Shown here: positions 18,436 to 26,814 of the stretch, one piece after another
Layout of the letters: each line of letters begins with the position of its first letter
Numbering within the stretch: the first letter of the stretch is position 1
DNA from: Ruminococcus sp.
GTDB taxonomy: Bacteria > Bacillota > Clostridia > Oscillospirales > Ruminococcaceae
Assembly (NCBI GenBank): GCA_017961625.1
Contig: JAGCWY010000098.1
Location: 1-64,000 of the forward strand
Length of the DNA: 64,000 nucleotides
Direction of reading: 5' to 3'
Notes under the pieces: generated by a model
Seen by the model: only the letters and a program-made list of their open reading frames with translations
Told to the model about the DNA's origin: nothing
Database searches by the model: none
Program-made: the position numbers and the translations under genes

Positions 18436-18795
18436 ATGACCGAACAGGAAAAACTTGAACTTATCATAAAAACCCTCGATAGCAAAAGGGGCGAGGATAT
18501 ACAGGCAATAAAGATATCAGATTTGACAATACTTGCCGATTACTTCGTTATCGTAAATGGTACCAGCAATACCCATGCAAGGACCCTTGCCGACGAGGTA
18601 GAGTTCGTCCTTTCCCAGAAGGGCATTGAGCCTCTGCGTCGGGAGGCTGATACTGGAAATACATGGATAATTCTTGATTACGGAGATATCATAGTTCATG
18701 TATTCTATAAGGATACAAGGAATTTCTACAAGCTTGAAGGCTTATGGGCTGACGGCGAGCAGATGGATATAAGCAACATGATAACCAAGGAGTGA
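18436..18795 (+). CDS. rsfS: Ribosomal silencing factor RsfS
   Basis: RsfS binds ribosomal protein L14 and blocks joining of the two ribosomal subunits when nutrients are short. Typical segments are DLTILADYFVIVNGTSNTHARTLA and GNTWIILDYGDIIVHVF. Length is 119 residues. I chose ATG 18436 over a GTG at 18427 because AAAGG lies 8 bases before the ATG and overlaps the GTG. It follows the nadD-yqeK and LCP genes, matching the classic nadD-yqeK-rsfS order. Confidence 0.94.
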   Translation: MTEQEKLELIIKTLDSKRGEDIQAIKISDLTILADYFVIVNGTSNTHARTLADEVEFVLSQKGIEPLRREADTGNTWIILDYGDIIVHVFYKDTRNFYKLEGLWADGEQMDISNMITKE

Positions 18796-18798
18796 GCG

Positions 18799-19149
18799 AT
18801 GGGAACTGGCAATCCTAAAGGACGCGCTATATGCGTTGCTATGAGCGTATACTTAATCGCAAAAGCGGTGCTGAACATTATTCTGAGGGGCGGCTTCGAC
18901 TTCGCGGATATGTTCATTGCAATCGGACTTGCTTTGATAATGCTTACTGGCTTCAAGGGACTTAATTACATCGCTGCTTCGGTTCTTGTGGTAGTTGCGG
19001 CGATACATTTGCCGGATAATATATCCAATATAAGTTCAAACTGGATATATCTCATCGAGGGTATCATAGATATCGGTTGTGCAGTGCTGCTGTGTGCGGA
19101 CAAGGACGTCAGGGAGCATTTTTCAAAAACAATAACGATTAATAATTAA
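18799..19149 (+). CDS. Small membrane protein of unknown function
   Basis: This 116-residue protein starts 4 bases after rsfS with AAGGAG seven bases before its ATG. It shows three to four hydrophobic segments (around residues 10-28, 35-50, 55-70 and 85-100), so it should be an integral membrane protein. I do not recognise the family. It is probably cotranscribed with rsfS and leuS. Confidence 0.75.
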   Translation: MGTGNPKGRAICVAMSVYLIAKAVLNIILRGGFDFADMFIAIGLALIMLTGFKGLNYIAASVLVVVAAIHLPDNISNISSNWIYLIEGIIDIGCAVLLCADKDVREHFSKTITINN

Positions 19150-19168
19150 ATAAAGGAATGATATTAAA

Positions 19169-21601
19169 ATGAGCAGATATGATTTCACATCTGTGGAAGC
19201 AAAATGGCAGAAATACTGGGAAGAACACGAGACCTTCAAGACTGATGTATGGGATTTCAGCAAGCCAAAGTTCTATGCACTTGATATGTTCCCTTATCCG
19301 TCGGGAGTAGGTCTTCATGCCGGACATCCTGAGGGCTATACAGCTACGGATATAGTTTCGCGTATGAAGCGTATGCAGGGCTATAATGTCCTTCACCCTA
19401 TGGGATACGATTCCTTTGGACTCCCTGCCGAGCAATATGCCGTAAATACAGGCAATCACCCCAATGGCTTCACTCAGGAAAATATCAAGACCTTTTCTAA
19501 GCAGCTTAAGGAGCTTGGCTTTGACTACGACTGGTCAAAGATGATAGCAACATCTGATCCCGAGTTCTACAAGTGGACGCAGTGGATCTTCAAGCAGCTC
19601 TATAAGGACGGCTATGCAAAGTACATAGATATGCCTGTAAACTGGTGCGAGGAACTGGGAACAGTACTTTCCAATGACGAGGTAATCGACGGCAAATCAG
19701 AGCGCGGCGGCTTCCCCGTTGTAAGAAAGAATATGAAGCAGTGGGTAATCGACCAGCCAGCCTTTGCTGAGAAACTTCTTGAAGGACTTGAAGAGATAGA
19801 CTGGCCCGAGTCTACAAAGGCTATACAGCGCAACTGGATAGGTAAATCCACTGGCGTTGAAGTAGAATTTGATATAGTAGGCGGTGGAAAGTTCTCTATC
19901 TTTACCACCTGTATCGAAACTATTTACGGTATCACTTTCATGGTACTTGCCCCCGACGGAGCTATCACTGAGAGCCTTCTCGATCGTGTACAGAACAGGG
20001 AAGAGGTACAGGCATATATTGACGAGACAAAGAAAAAGAACGACATGGACCGTACAGAGCTTAACAAGACCAAGTCGGGCTGCGAGCTTAAGGGGGTTAC
20101 CTGTATAAATCCCGTAAATGGCAAAGAAGTCCGTATGTTCATCGGTGATTTCGTACTTGCAAGCTACGGTACAGGTGCCGTTATGGCGGTTCCAAGCCAC
20201 GACCAGCGTGATTTTGAGTATGCAATTGCTCATAATATTGACATGATACAGGTCATCGACGGTAAGGACGGACATATTGACGTTTCCGAAGCTGCAATGG
20301 AGAAGACTGAGTACCTCGGCAAGGGCTACAAGCTCATTAATTCTGAGGAATTCACGGGTCTTACCGTTGAAGAAGCAAAGGAAGCCATAACTCAGAAGCT
20401 TGAAAAAATGGGCAGAGCAAAGCGTACTGTAAACTATCACTTCCGTGAGTGGATATTCGCTCGTCAGCGCTATTGGGGCGAGCCTGTTCCCGTAGTACAC
20501 TGCGAGGACGGAACAATTCACGCTCTTGACGATGAAGAGCTGCCCCTCATACTTCCTGAGCTTGATGACTACAAGGGTAAGAACGGAAAGGCTCCTCTTG
20601 AAAATGCAACTGAGTGGAAGAAGTACGACAAGAACGGCGTAAAGGGTACACGTGAGACATCGACTATGCCCGGAAGTGCAGGTTCGAGCTGGTATTATTT
20701 CAGGTATATAGATCCACACAACGACAAGGAATTCGCTAATCAGGAGCTCCTGAAGCACTGGATGCCTGTGGACCTCTATATAGGCGGTCCGGAGCATGCT
20801 GTAGGACATCTTATATATTCACGTATATGGAACAGATATCTCTATGACAAGGGACTTGCACCCACTAAGGAACCCTTTAAAAAGCTTGTTCATCAGGGTA
20901 TGATATTGGGCGAGAACGGCATAAAAATGGGCAAGCGTTTCCCTGAGTTCGTTGTAAACCCATCTGATATCGTTAGAGATTATGGCGCGGATACTCTCCG
21001 TCTTTATGAGATGTTCATGGGACCTCTCGAGGTCAGCAAACCCTGGAGCAAGAACGGTGTTGAGGGCGCAAAGAGATTTGTACAGAGAGTATGGAGTTTC
21101 TTTACAGAGACCGGCAAGCTTACTGACAGCAATGACGGAGCGCTTACAAAGGTATATCACCAGACTGTAAAGAAGGTAACTGACGATTTTGAGAAGCTTG
21201 CCTTCAATACAGCTATCAGCCAGATGATGATATTTGTGAATGCAGTTTATAAGAACGATTCCTGTCCTAAGGAGTATGCTGAGGGACTTATAAAGATGCT
21301 TTCCTGCATCACTCCTCATATCGGTGAAGAGATATGGAGCATTATGGGACATAATGATACTATCGCCTACGAGAGCTGGCCTGTATACGATGAAGAGCTC
21401 TGCAAGGAGGATACTATCGAAATCGTTGTACAGGTAAACGGTAAGCTCAAGGCAAAGCTGAATGTTGCTGTTGACGCAGAAAAGGATCCTGTTATTGAAA
21501 TGGCCCTCAGCGATGAAAAGGTAAAGGAAGCCCTTGAAGGCAAGACTATAGTCAAGCAGATATATGTACCAAATAAGCTTGTTAATATTGTTGCAAAGTA
21601 A
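19169..21601 (+). CDS. leuS: Leucyl-tRNA synthetase
   Basis: LeuRS charges tRNA-Leu. The 810-residue protein has the class I HIGH-type motif HAGH near residue 50, the CP1 editing domain from about 220 to 420 with YGTGAVMAVPSHDQRDFEYA, the catalytic-site segment FARQRYWGEPVPVV, and the C-terminal anticodon-binding domain. Two motifs are unusual: the KMSKS loop reads KMGKR near residue 586, and the Thr-rich editing peptide reads TTCIET near 245-250 instead of TTRPDT. I think both occur in a clade of clostridial enzymes, but this is from memory. No hairpin terminator is obvious after it. Confidence 0.95.
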   Translation: MSRYDFTSVEAKWQKYWEEHETFKTDVWDFSKPKFYALDMFPYPSGVGLHAGHPEGYTATDIVSRMKRMQGYNVLHPMGYDSFGLPAEQYAVNTGNHPNGFTQENIKTFSKQLKELGFDYDWSKMIATSDPEFYKWTQWIFKQLYKDGYAKYIDMPVNWCEELGTVLSNDEVIDGKSERGGFPVVRKNMKQWVIDQPAFAEKLLEGLEEIDWPESTKAIQRNWIGKSTGVEVEFDIVGGGKFSIFTTCIETIYGITFMVLAPDGAITESLLDRVQNREEVQAYIDETKKKNDMDRTELNKTKSGCELKGVTCINPVNGKEVRMFIGDFVLASYGTGAVMAVPSHDQRDFEYAIAHNIDMIQVIDGKDGHIDVSEAAMEKTEYLGKGYKLINSEEFTGLTVEEAKEAITQKLEKMGRAKRTVNYHFREWIFARQRYWGEPVPVVHCEDGTIHALDDEELPLILPELDDYKGKNGKAPLENATEWKKYDKNGVKGTRETSTMPGSAGSSWYYFRYIDPHNDKEFANQELLKHWMPVDLYIGGPEHAVGHLIYSRIWNRYLYDKGLAPTKEPFKKLVHQGMILGENGIKMGKRFPEFVVNPSDIVRDYGADTLRLYEMFMGPLEVSKPWSKNGVEGAKRFVQRVWSFFTETGKLTDSNDGALTKVYHQTVKKVTDDFEKLAFNTAISQMMIFVNAVYKNDSCPKEYAEGLIKMLSCITPHIGEEIWSIMGHNDTIAYESWPVYDEELCKEDTIEIVVQVNGKLKAKLNVAVDAEKDPVIEMALSDEKVKEALEGKTIVKQIYVPNKLVNIVAK

Positions 21602-21628
21602 CGAAAATTTTAATTAATAAAAAAATGC

Positions 21629-21657
21629 TTGACAACGGGCAGAAAATGTGGTAAACT
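21629..21657 (+). promoter_or_regulatory. Promoter for rpsU
   Basis: TTGACA (21629-21634) and TAAACT (21652-21657) are separated by 17 bases. Transcription would start near 21664, giving a leader of about 130 bases before rpsU. The leader contains a small hairpin, CGTCC (21721-21725) with GGACG (21732-21736). Confidence 0.75.
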
Positions 21658-21797
21658 TATAGTATATTCTATATGATTATATTTGTGTATCTGCTGTTTT
21701 TTGGGGTATGCGCTGACTGACGTCCTGTTACGGACGATTAGTATAGATGCTATGGAGCAAAGCTCTGTGCAACCTCTGAACAAGGGAGGGAAATTGA

Positions 21798-21971
21798 GTG
21801 GCAGAAGTTCGTGTTGGCAAAAACGAGTCTTTAGACACAGCTCTTAAGAGATTTAAGAGATCATGTGCAAAGGATGGCGTAATTGCTGAGGTTCGTAAGA
21901 GAGAGCACTACGAGAAGCCTTCGGTAAAGCGTAAGAAGAAGTCTGAGGCAGCTCGTAAGCGTAAGTATTAA
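21798..21971 (+). CDS. rpsU: 30S ribosomal protein S21
   Basis: This short gene encodes 57 residues, starting [19 protein letters not shown] and ending in a Lys/Arg-rich tail, exactly the S21 pattern. S21 binds the 30S subunit near the anti-Shine-Dalgarno region and helps initiation. The start is GTG at 21798, seven bases after GGGAGGG (21784-21790). It has its own promoter and terminator and so is monocistronic. Confidence 0.95.
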   Translation: MAEVRVGKNESLDTALKRFKRSCAKDGVIAEVRKREHYEKPSVKRKKKSEAARKRKY

Positions 21972-21997
21972 TCTTACGAATTATGATTAGTGTTGAT

Positions 21998-22023
21998 AAA
22001 AGCGGGCTGCGGCTCGCTTTTTC
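21998..22023 (+). terminator. Rho-independent terminator of rpsU
   Basis: AAAGCGGGC pairs with GCTCGCTTT (one mismatch) around a 4-base loop, and the 3' arm runs into T residues to 22022. It lies 27 bases after the rpsU stop. Confidence 0.8.
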
Positions 22024-22050
22024 ATTTGTTGAACGGAGTTGACAAATAGT

Positions 22051-22578
22051 TTGGGATTAAAACATAAAATTACAAATACCGACGTTGATTTCGCTTTCAG
22101 GAGAACAGTTAACATCACTCCCTCATTTCTGAAAAAGCACGGTATAAAAGGCCTTATACTAGACGTAGACAACACCCTTGCTGTGCATGACGATCCCGTA
22201 CCTGCCGATGGTATAACGGAATGGCTTCAAAATATGAAAAATAACGGTATAAAACTGATAATAGTCTCAAATAATCACGATGGGCGTGTAAAGCGTTTTG
22301 CAGCACCTCTAGGTCTGGATTATGTTTGCGACGGCGGAAAGCCTTTGAAAAGAGGATATACTGCCGCTATGAAGAAAATGAGGCTTACCGCCTCAGAGAC
22401 TGCCGCTGTAGGAGATCAGCTTTTTACAGATGTATGGGGAGCCAATCATTCCCACATAAAAATGATATACGTTCAGCCAATAGAGCCTGAACCAAAGAGC
22501 AAGAGGTTCATACGCTTCAAGAGAGTACTTGAAAAGCCTTTTCTGCCAAGAAAATTTGTTGACGACAAAAAGGAGTAA
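22051..22578 (+). CDS. YqeG-family HAD-type phosphatase
   Basis: The HAD phosphatase motif I is DVDNTLAVHD in ILDVDNTL, motif II is IVSNN, and the C-terminal acidic motif III is GDQLFTDVWGAN. The cap domain is minimal, as in YqeG/subclass IIIA proteins of Firmicutes. The start is uncertain: TTG 22039 lies directly on the GGAG at 22035-22038, so I prefer TTG 22051 (176 residues). It overlaps nothing and ends 2 bases before aroQ, which suggests one operon. The substrate is unknown. Confidence 0.85.
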   Translation: MGLKHKITNTDVDFAFRRTVNITPSFLKKHGIKGLILDVDNTLAVHDDPVPADGITEWLQNMKNNGIKLIIVSNNHDGRVKRFAAPLGLDYVCDGGKPLKRGYTAAMKKMRLTASETAAVGDQLFTDVWGANHSHIKMIYVQPIEPEPKSKRFIRFKRVLEKPFLPRKFVDDKKE

Positions 22579-22580
22579 AT

Positions 22581-23012
22581 ATGGTTAAGAAGATACTTGT
22601 TATACACGGTCCAAATCTTAATCTGCTGGGGGAGAGAGAGCCAGGTATATACGGAAATACTGGTATAGATACCCTCAACAGTAATATTATCGACCGTGCC
22701 AAGGAGCAGGGACTGGAGTGTGAGATATTCCAGTCCAATCATGAAGGAGCTATCATCGACAAACTCCATGCCGCAAGAACTGTATTTGACGGCGTAATAA
22801 TTAATGCAGGAGCATATACTCACTATAGCTATGCGATACGTGACGCAATAGCAGCAATAAAAATACCTGTCATAGAAGTACATATCAGCAACGTTTTCGC
22901 ACGTGATGGATTCCGCTCGAACTCAGTAATAGCACCTGTATGCAAGGGAAGCATAAGCGGCTTCGGCTTTGGAAGCTACTATCTCGCAGTGCAGGCGCTT
23001 GCAGAGCTCTGA
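22581..23012 (+). CDS. aroQ: Type II 3-dehydroquinate dehydratase
   Basis: The enzyme removes water from 3-dehydroquinate in the shikimate pathway to aromatic amino acids. Type II features are IHGPNLNLLGEREPGIYG (with the active-site Arg and Tyr), NAGAYTHYSYAIRDA and VEVHISN. Length is 143 residues; members are usually about 145. The start follows AAAGGAG. It overlaps no gene but sits between a HAD phosphatase and an aminopeptidase, an order frequent in Firmicutes. Confidence 0.95.
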   Translation: MVKKILVIHGPNLNLLGEREPGIYGNTGIDTLNSNIIDRAKEQGLECEIFQSNHEGAIIDKLHAARTVFDGVIINAGAYTHYSYAIRDAIAAIKIPVIEVHISNVFARDGFRSNSVIAPVCKGSISGFGFGSYYLAVQALAEL

Positions 23013-23022
23013 GAGGTGCGCA

Positions 23023-24087
23023 ATGACAAGATTTGAAAAACTCTTTGAAAGTTTTGAAGGGGCAGATTGCGCTCTTATTACATCTGATATAAATCGAAGG
23101 TATTTTACCGGCATGAAGTCCTCAGCAGGAGTCGTAATTGCATTCCCAGGAAAAGCATATCTCCTCATTGATTTTCGGTATATTGAAAAGGCAAGGGCTA
23201 CTGTCACAGACGCTGAGGTAATTGAGGCAAAAAAGCTCTATCCACAGTTAATGGAGCTGCTCGACAAGCACGGAGCAAAGTCTGTGGCTATAGAGTCTGA
23301 AACAATGACGGTGAAGGAGCTAAATGCCTACGAGCATTTTTTCAGCCAGATACATTTCGTACACGATGACTCACTGAGCACAGCGATATCTGCTCTCAGA
23401 ATGGTCAAGGATGAGAACGAGCTTGAATGTATAAGAAAGGCACAGGAAATAGCGGAAGCAGCTTACGATAAGATACTTTGCTTCATTAAGCCGGGAGTTA
23501 CCGAGCGCGAGACAGCCCTTGAGCTCAACAGACTTATGTTCGAGCTTGGCGCAGAGGACCTTTCCTTTGATACTATCGTACTTTCGGGAGCAAATACTTC
23601 TATGCCTCACGGTGTTCCATCGGACAAGAAGATAGAAGATGGCGAGTTCGTTCTAATGGACTTTGGAGCTGTATATAACGGATATCACAGCGATATGACC
23701 CGTACTGTATGTGTAGGGCAGCCTGATGCCGAGATGAAAAAGGTTTACAACACTGTACTCAGCGCACAGCTTGCAGCCCTTGAAGCTGCAAAGGCAGGTA
23801 TGAACGGTAGCGAGCTTGACAGGATAGCCCGTGATATCATAGATCGAGCAGGCTACGGAAGCTGTTTCGGACATTCTCTCGGACACGGCGTTGGCATGGA
23901 GATACACGAAAAGCCGAATGCTTCGACAAATTACAAGCTACCTCTGAACGAAGGAGCTGTTATCACTGTAGAACCAGGAATTTACTTAGCAGGCAAATTC
24001 GGCGTAAGGATAGAGGATTTTGTCATTTTGACCGAAAACGGCTGCGAAAACTTGACAAAAAGCGCAAAAAGTCTAATTACTTTATAA
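23023..24087 (+). CDS. M24-family Xaa-Pro aminopeptidase
   Basis: The protein should cleave N-terminal residues before proline using two metal ions. The N-terminal creatinase-like domain spans about 1-125. The catalytic pita-bread domain has metal ligands in LMDFGAVYNGYHSDMTRT, GHSLGHGVGMEIHEKP and VEPGIYL. I chose ATG 23023 (354 residues) after GAGAGGTG at 23011-23018; an upstream in-frame ATG lies inside aroQ. efp follows with its own promoter; the aroQ-pepP-efp order is common. Confidence 0.92.
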   Translation: MTRFEKLFESFEGADCALITSDINRRYFTGMKSSAGVVIAFPGKAYLLIDFRYIEKARATVTDAEVIEAKKLYPQLMELLDKHGAKSVAIESETMTVKELNAYEHFFSQIHFVHDDSLSTAISALRMVKDENELECIRKAQEIAEAAYDKILCFIKPGVTERETALELNRLMFELGAEDLSFDTIVLSGANTSMPHGVPSDKKIEDGEFVLMDFGAVYNGYHSDMTRTVCVGQPDAEMKKVYNTVLSAQLAALEAAKAGMNGSELDRIARDIIDRAGYGSCFGHSLGHGVGMEIHEKPNASTNYKLPLNEGAVITVEPGIYLAGKFGVRIEDFVILTENGCENLTKSAKSLITL

Positions 24088-24103
24088 TTATTCATTTTAG
24101 GTA

Positions 24104-24132
24104 TTGCAAATAATACTGAAATGTGGTAAAAT
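24104..24132 (+). promoter_or_regulatory. Promoter for efp
   Basis: TTGCAA (24104-24109) and TAAAAT (24127-24132) are separated by 17 bases, in the gap between the aminopeptidase gene and efp. The bases before the -10 (GAAATGTGG) resemble those at the rpsU promoter. Confidence 0.65.
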
Positions 24133-24171
24133 ATAGTATATTATTATTTTAAAAATACGGAGGTATTTATA

Positions 24172-24729
24172 ATGATTTCAGCAGGAGATTTCAGAAACGG
24201 CGTTACCTTTGAGCTTGACGGACAGGTAGTACAGGTTATCGAATTCCAGCACGTTAAGCCCGGTAAGGGAGCCGCTTTTGTAAGAACTAAATACAAGAAC
24301 GTAATCACTGGCTCGGTTGTTGAAACTTCATTCAACCCTACTGCAAAATTCCCCACAGCTTTCGTTGAGAGAAAGGATATGCAGTATAGCTACAATGACG
24401 GAGATCTTTATTACTTCATGGATCTTGAGTCCTACGAGCAGGTACCGATCAGCGCATCTATCCTTGGCGACAGCTTTAAGTTCGTAAAGGAAGAAATGAT
24501 CTGTAAGATACTTTCTTACAAGGGCAACGTTTTCGGCGTTGAGCCGCCCAACTTTGTAGAGCTCAAGGTAACACAGACAGATCCTGGTTTCAAGGGTGAT
24601 ACAGCAACAAACGCAACAAAGCCTGCAACACTTGAAACAGGTGCTGAAATCAAGGTTCCGCTCTTCATCGATGAAGGTGAGATCATTCAGGTAGATACAA
24701 GAACAGGCGAGTATATGTCTAGAGCATAA
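24172..24729 (+). CDS. efp: Elongation factor P
   Basis: EF-P enters stalled ribosomes to help form bonds at consecutive prolines. The protein has the three beta-barrel domains and 185 residues typical of the family. The first-domain tip reads KPGKGAAFV, with the Lys at the normal modification position. C-terminal motif [16 protein letters not shown] is standard. The start ATG follows CGGAGG. Confidence 0.96.
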   Translation: MISAGDFRNGVTFELDGQVVQVIEFQHVKPGKGAAFVRTKYKNVITGSVVETSFNPTAKFPTAFVERKDMQYSYNDGDLYYFMDLESYEQVPISASILGDSFKFVKEEMICKILSYKGNVFGVEPPNFVELKVTQTDPGFKGDTATNATKPATLETGAEIKVPLFIDEGEIIQVDTRTGEYMSRA

Positions 24730-24767
24730 GCCTTGCCTTTACTATAATTTGAGAGGAGGAGCTTGTT

Positions 24768-25247
24768 ATGAAGCTTACCGAGAAAATGTCATATTTAAAG
24801 GGACTTATAGACGGTCTTGAGATTGACACTTCCACAAAGGAAGGAAAGGTGCTTATCCAGATGTCGGAGGTTATGTCAGAGCTGGTGCTCTATGTTGACG
24901 ACCTTCAGTCACAGGTAGACGAGCTCACAGAGCTCTGCGATATTCTTGATGAAGACCTCGGACAGGTAGAGGACGATTTCTACGAGTGTGACAACTGTGA
25001 CGGAGACTGTGGCAGCTGTGACGAGGACGATGACTGGGACGACGATGATTTCGATTTTGACGACGATGACGACGAACTTTATGAGATCACCTGTCCTACA
25101 TGTGGAGATACGATACTTCTTGACGAAGGTATGATAGAAGAGGGCTCAATGAACTGTCCTAACTGCAATGAGCTCCTTGAGTTTGATTATGACGATCTTA
25201 CTATCGAGGACTTTGAGGACAAGGACGAAGCTCCTGAGAAGAAGTAA
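24768..25247 (+). CDS. Acidic zinc-ribbon protein with CD1247-like N-terminal domain
   Basis: The 159-residue protein has three parts: an N-terminal helical segment (1-70, MKLTEKMSYLKGLIDGL and a heptad-like stretch), an extremely acidic Asp-rich middle that also contains a CDNCDGDCGSCDED cluster, and a C-terminal zinc ribbon with CPTCGD and CPNCNE. The N-terminal part resembles the clostridial CD1247 domain of unknown function. It starts 38 bases after efp behind GAGAGGAGG and is probably cotranscribed with it. Function is unknown; a translation link is suggested only by position. Confidence 0.8.
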   Translation: MKLTEKMSYLKGLIDGLEIDTSTKEGKVLIQMSEVMSELVLYVDDLQSQVDELTELCDILDEDLGQVEDDFYECDNCDGDCGSCDEDDDWDDDDFDFDDDDDELYEITCPTCGDTILLDEGMIEEGSMNCPNCNELLEFDYDDLTIEDFEDKDEAPEKK

Positions 25248-25270
25248 TATTGCCGTAAAATAGCAAATAC

Positions 25271-25303
25271 GCTGCGGAATGAATATCTTTCCGCAGCTTT
25301 TTT
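25271..25303 (+). terminator. Rho-independent terminator after the efp operon
   Basis: GCTGCGGAA (25271-25279) pairs perfectly with TTCCGCAGC (25289-25297) and is followed by six T residues. Confidence 0.9.
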
Positions 25304-25312
25304 ATTATTTTC

Positions 25313-25339
25313 TGTAACGAAAGTGAAATATCGTAGTCT
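25313..25339 (+). promoter_or_regulatory. Candidate ECF-sigma-dependent promoter
   Basis: TGTAAC (25313-25318) is followed 17 bases later by GTCT (25336-25339). This spacing and the AAC core resemble ECF-type promoters such as those of B. subtilis SigX. It stands just before the sigma factor gene, so autoregulation is likely but unproven. Confidence 0.4.
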
Positions 25340-25362
25340 TATAGTTGAAGGCGGTGAGAAGT

Positions 25363-25851
25363 TTGGATAAAGTCGATGAGCTCTACAAAGATTATTTCCA
25401 TGATGTATACCTTTATATAAGATCACTGTCGGCGGACGAACATCTTGCCGAGGATATAACGCAGGAGACTTTTTTCAGGGCGATGAAGTCCGTTGACAAC
25501 TTCCGCGGTGACTGCGATATAAGGGTATGGCTGTGTCAGATAGCGAAAAATCTTCTATATACACACGGCAAAAAATGTGGCAGGTTTACTGGAGAAGAAG
25601 TTCCCGAAACACTGCCCGATTCAAAAACTTCCATTGAGGATATGGTTGCTGACGGAGAGCAGAGTATGGAGATACACCGTGTTCTTCATACGCTGAGTGA
25701 GCCCTACAAGGAAGTATTCACACTGAGAGTTTTCGGTGAGCTTAGCTTCCGGCAGATAGGGGATATCTTCGGAAAAACCGAAAGCTGGGCGCGAGTGTCC
25801 TTCCACCGCGCAAAGCTTAAGATAATTGAAGAACTGGAGGTACAGAAATGA
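25363..25851 (+). CDS. ECF RNA polymerase sigma factor
   Basis: The 162-residue protein has sigma region 2 (DELYKDYFHDVYLYIRSLS, EDITQETFFRAMKS) and region 4 (LSEPYKEVFTLRVFGELSFRQIGDIFGKTESWARVSFHRAK, a helix-turn-helix). It lacks region 1 and 3, as in the extracytoplasmic-function group. I chose TTG 25363 because AAGGCGG (25348-25354) stands upstream at good distance. The stop overlaps the next ATG (ATGA), coupling it to its anti-sigma factor. The signal sensed is unknown. Confidence 0.9.
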   Translation: MDKVDELYKDYFHDVYLYIRSLSADEHLAEDITQETFFRAMKSVDNFRGDCDIRVWLCQIAKNLLYTHGKKCGRFTGEEVPETLPDSKTSIEDMVADGEQSMEIHRVLHTLSEPYKEVFTLRVFGELSFRQIGDIFGKTESWARVSFHRAKLKIIEELEVQK

Positions 25852-26498
25852 ATAACTGCGATATAGTAAAGGATTTGCTTCCGCTGTATGCTGATGATGT
25901 ATGTAGTGAGGAGAGTATAAAAGCGGTCGAGGAGCATATCAATGGCTGTCCAACCTGTAGATCGGAGCTTGAAAAGTTACGTCAAAATGTAAGTATAAGT
26001 CCTCAGAAGGACGGAGAGGTACTTAAACGTATAAAGAGACGTCTGCGTATAGAGAAGCTCATAGTGGGGCTTATAAGCGTTTTAGCTATATGCGGAGTGA
26101 TGATATTCGGGCTTATGTATCTTTTAAACACAGCTGAGTCAATGGACGTGAAAAAATATAATATTCCCAATAGTCTCAATGTAACAATACACGGCAACGA
26201 GCTTTATCTTGTTGTCGATGGTGAAGCAGCTGCTTTTTGGCACATTTTTCCAACTATAAGTGACACAGACGGAGATCATATGGGGTATGGAACAGGCTTT
26301 GACAGAGAAAAGAAGAATGGTTATGGTATCACATTCAAACAGCGTAAAATAGAAAGCTTTGCCATTGCAAGAGTAGAAGGAAAATGTGAGATAAAGCTTT
26401 TTGATATCGAAAAGAATACAGCAATGGACAAATTTTTCTACTACGATGATGTGAACAACAAAGAATATATTTTATGGGAGCGTGATAAAAATGACTGA
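25848..26498 (+). CDS. Anti-sigma factor with zinc-finger (zf-HC2-like) domain
   Basis: The N-terminus has CDIVKDLLPLYADDVCSEES and EEHINGCPTCRSELE, in which H-x3-C-x2-C is the zinc-binding anti-sigma signature. A single membrane segment at about residues 66-90 separates this cytoplasmic part from a 125-residue external domain I do not recognise. It should hold the upstream ECF sigma factor inactive until a surface signal arrives. It overlaps the sigma gene by 4 bases. Confidence 0.88.
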   Translation: MNNCDIVKDLLPLYADDVCSEESIKAVEEHINGCPTCRSELEKLRQNVSISPQKDGEVLKRIKRRLRIEKLIVGLISVLAICGVMIFGLMYLLNTAESMDVKKYNIPNSLNVTIHGNELYLVVDGEAAAFWHIFPTISDTDGDHMGYGTGFDREKKNGYGITFKQRKIESFAIARVEGKCEIKLFDIEKNTAMDKFFYYDDVNNKEYILWERDKND

Positions 26499-26772
26499 GA
26501 GAAAGTTCAATATACCACTGATTCTATTTGCCGTAGCTGCGTTTGCGGCGGTATTATTCGGATTCTCTGTTGAAGGAATATTACTTGCGGTCATAACAAT
26601 TATTATTTCAGTGAAGCTGCGTGAAAAGTATCTTATAAAGATACCAATAGCCGTTTGTATCGTTACTATTGTGGTCGCAGGTGCATTTATTGCGTTTATG
26701 ATATACACAGGCACAAAGGGCGGATACAACAGCTATTGGCTTATGCGTCTAATATTCGGTACCCCTAAATAA
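26491..26772 (+). CDS. Small membrane protein cotranscribed with the sigma/anti-sigma pair
   Basis: The 93-residue protein has three hydrophobic segments (about 8-28, 30-46 and 55-75) and a short C-terminal tail. I chose ATG 26491, which follows GGGAG at 26475-26479; it overlaps the anti-sigma stop by 8 bases, so it is translationally coupled. I do not recognise the family. It may help the signalling of the sigma system, but this is inferred from position only. Confidence 0.75.
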   Translation: MTERKFNIPLILFAVAAFAAVLFGFSVEGILLAVITIIISVKLREKYLIKIPIAVCIVTIVVAGAFIAFMIYTGTKGGYNSYWLMRLIFGTPK

Positions 26773-26781
26773 AAATGAATA

Positions 26782-26810
26782 CCCCCGTCAAATGACGGGG
26801 GCAAAGTTTT
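26782..26810. terminator. Bidirectional hairpin terminator between convergent operons
   Basis: CCCCCGTCA (26782-26790) and TGACGGGGG (26793-26801) form a perfect 9-bp stem with a 2-base centre. T-rich sequence follows on both sides (weakly on +; ATTCATTTTTA on -). It separates the sigma operon (+) from the ANTAR gene (-). A near-identical stem core stands at 38783-38805. Confidence 0.8.
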
Positions 26811-26814
26811 ACTA

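Noticed and set aside
19697..20809. Open frame of 370 codons on the - strand
   Set aside because: It is fully antisense to leuS, which is certain. No binding site or family motif was seen.
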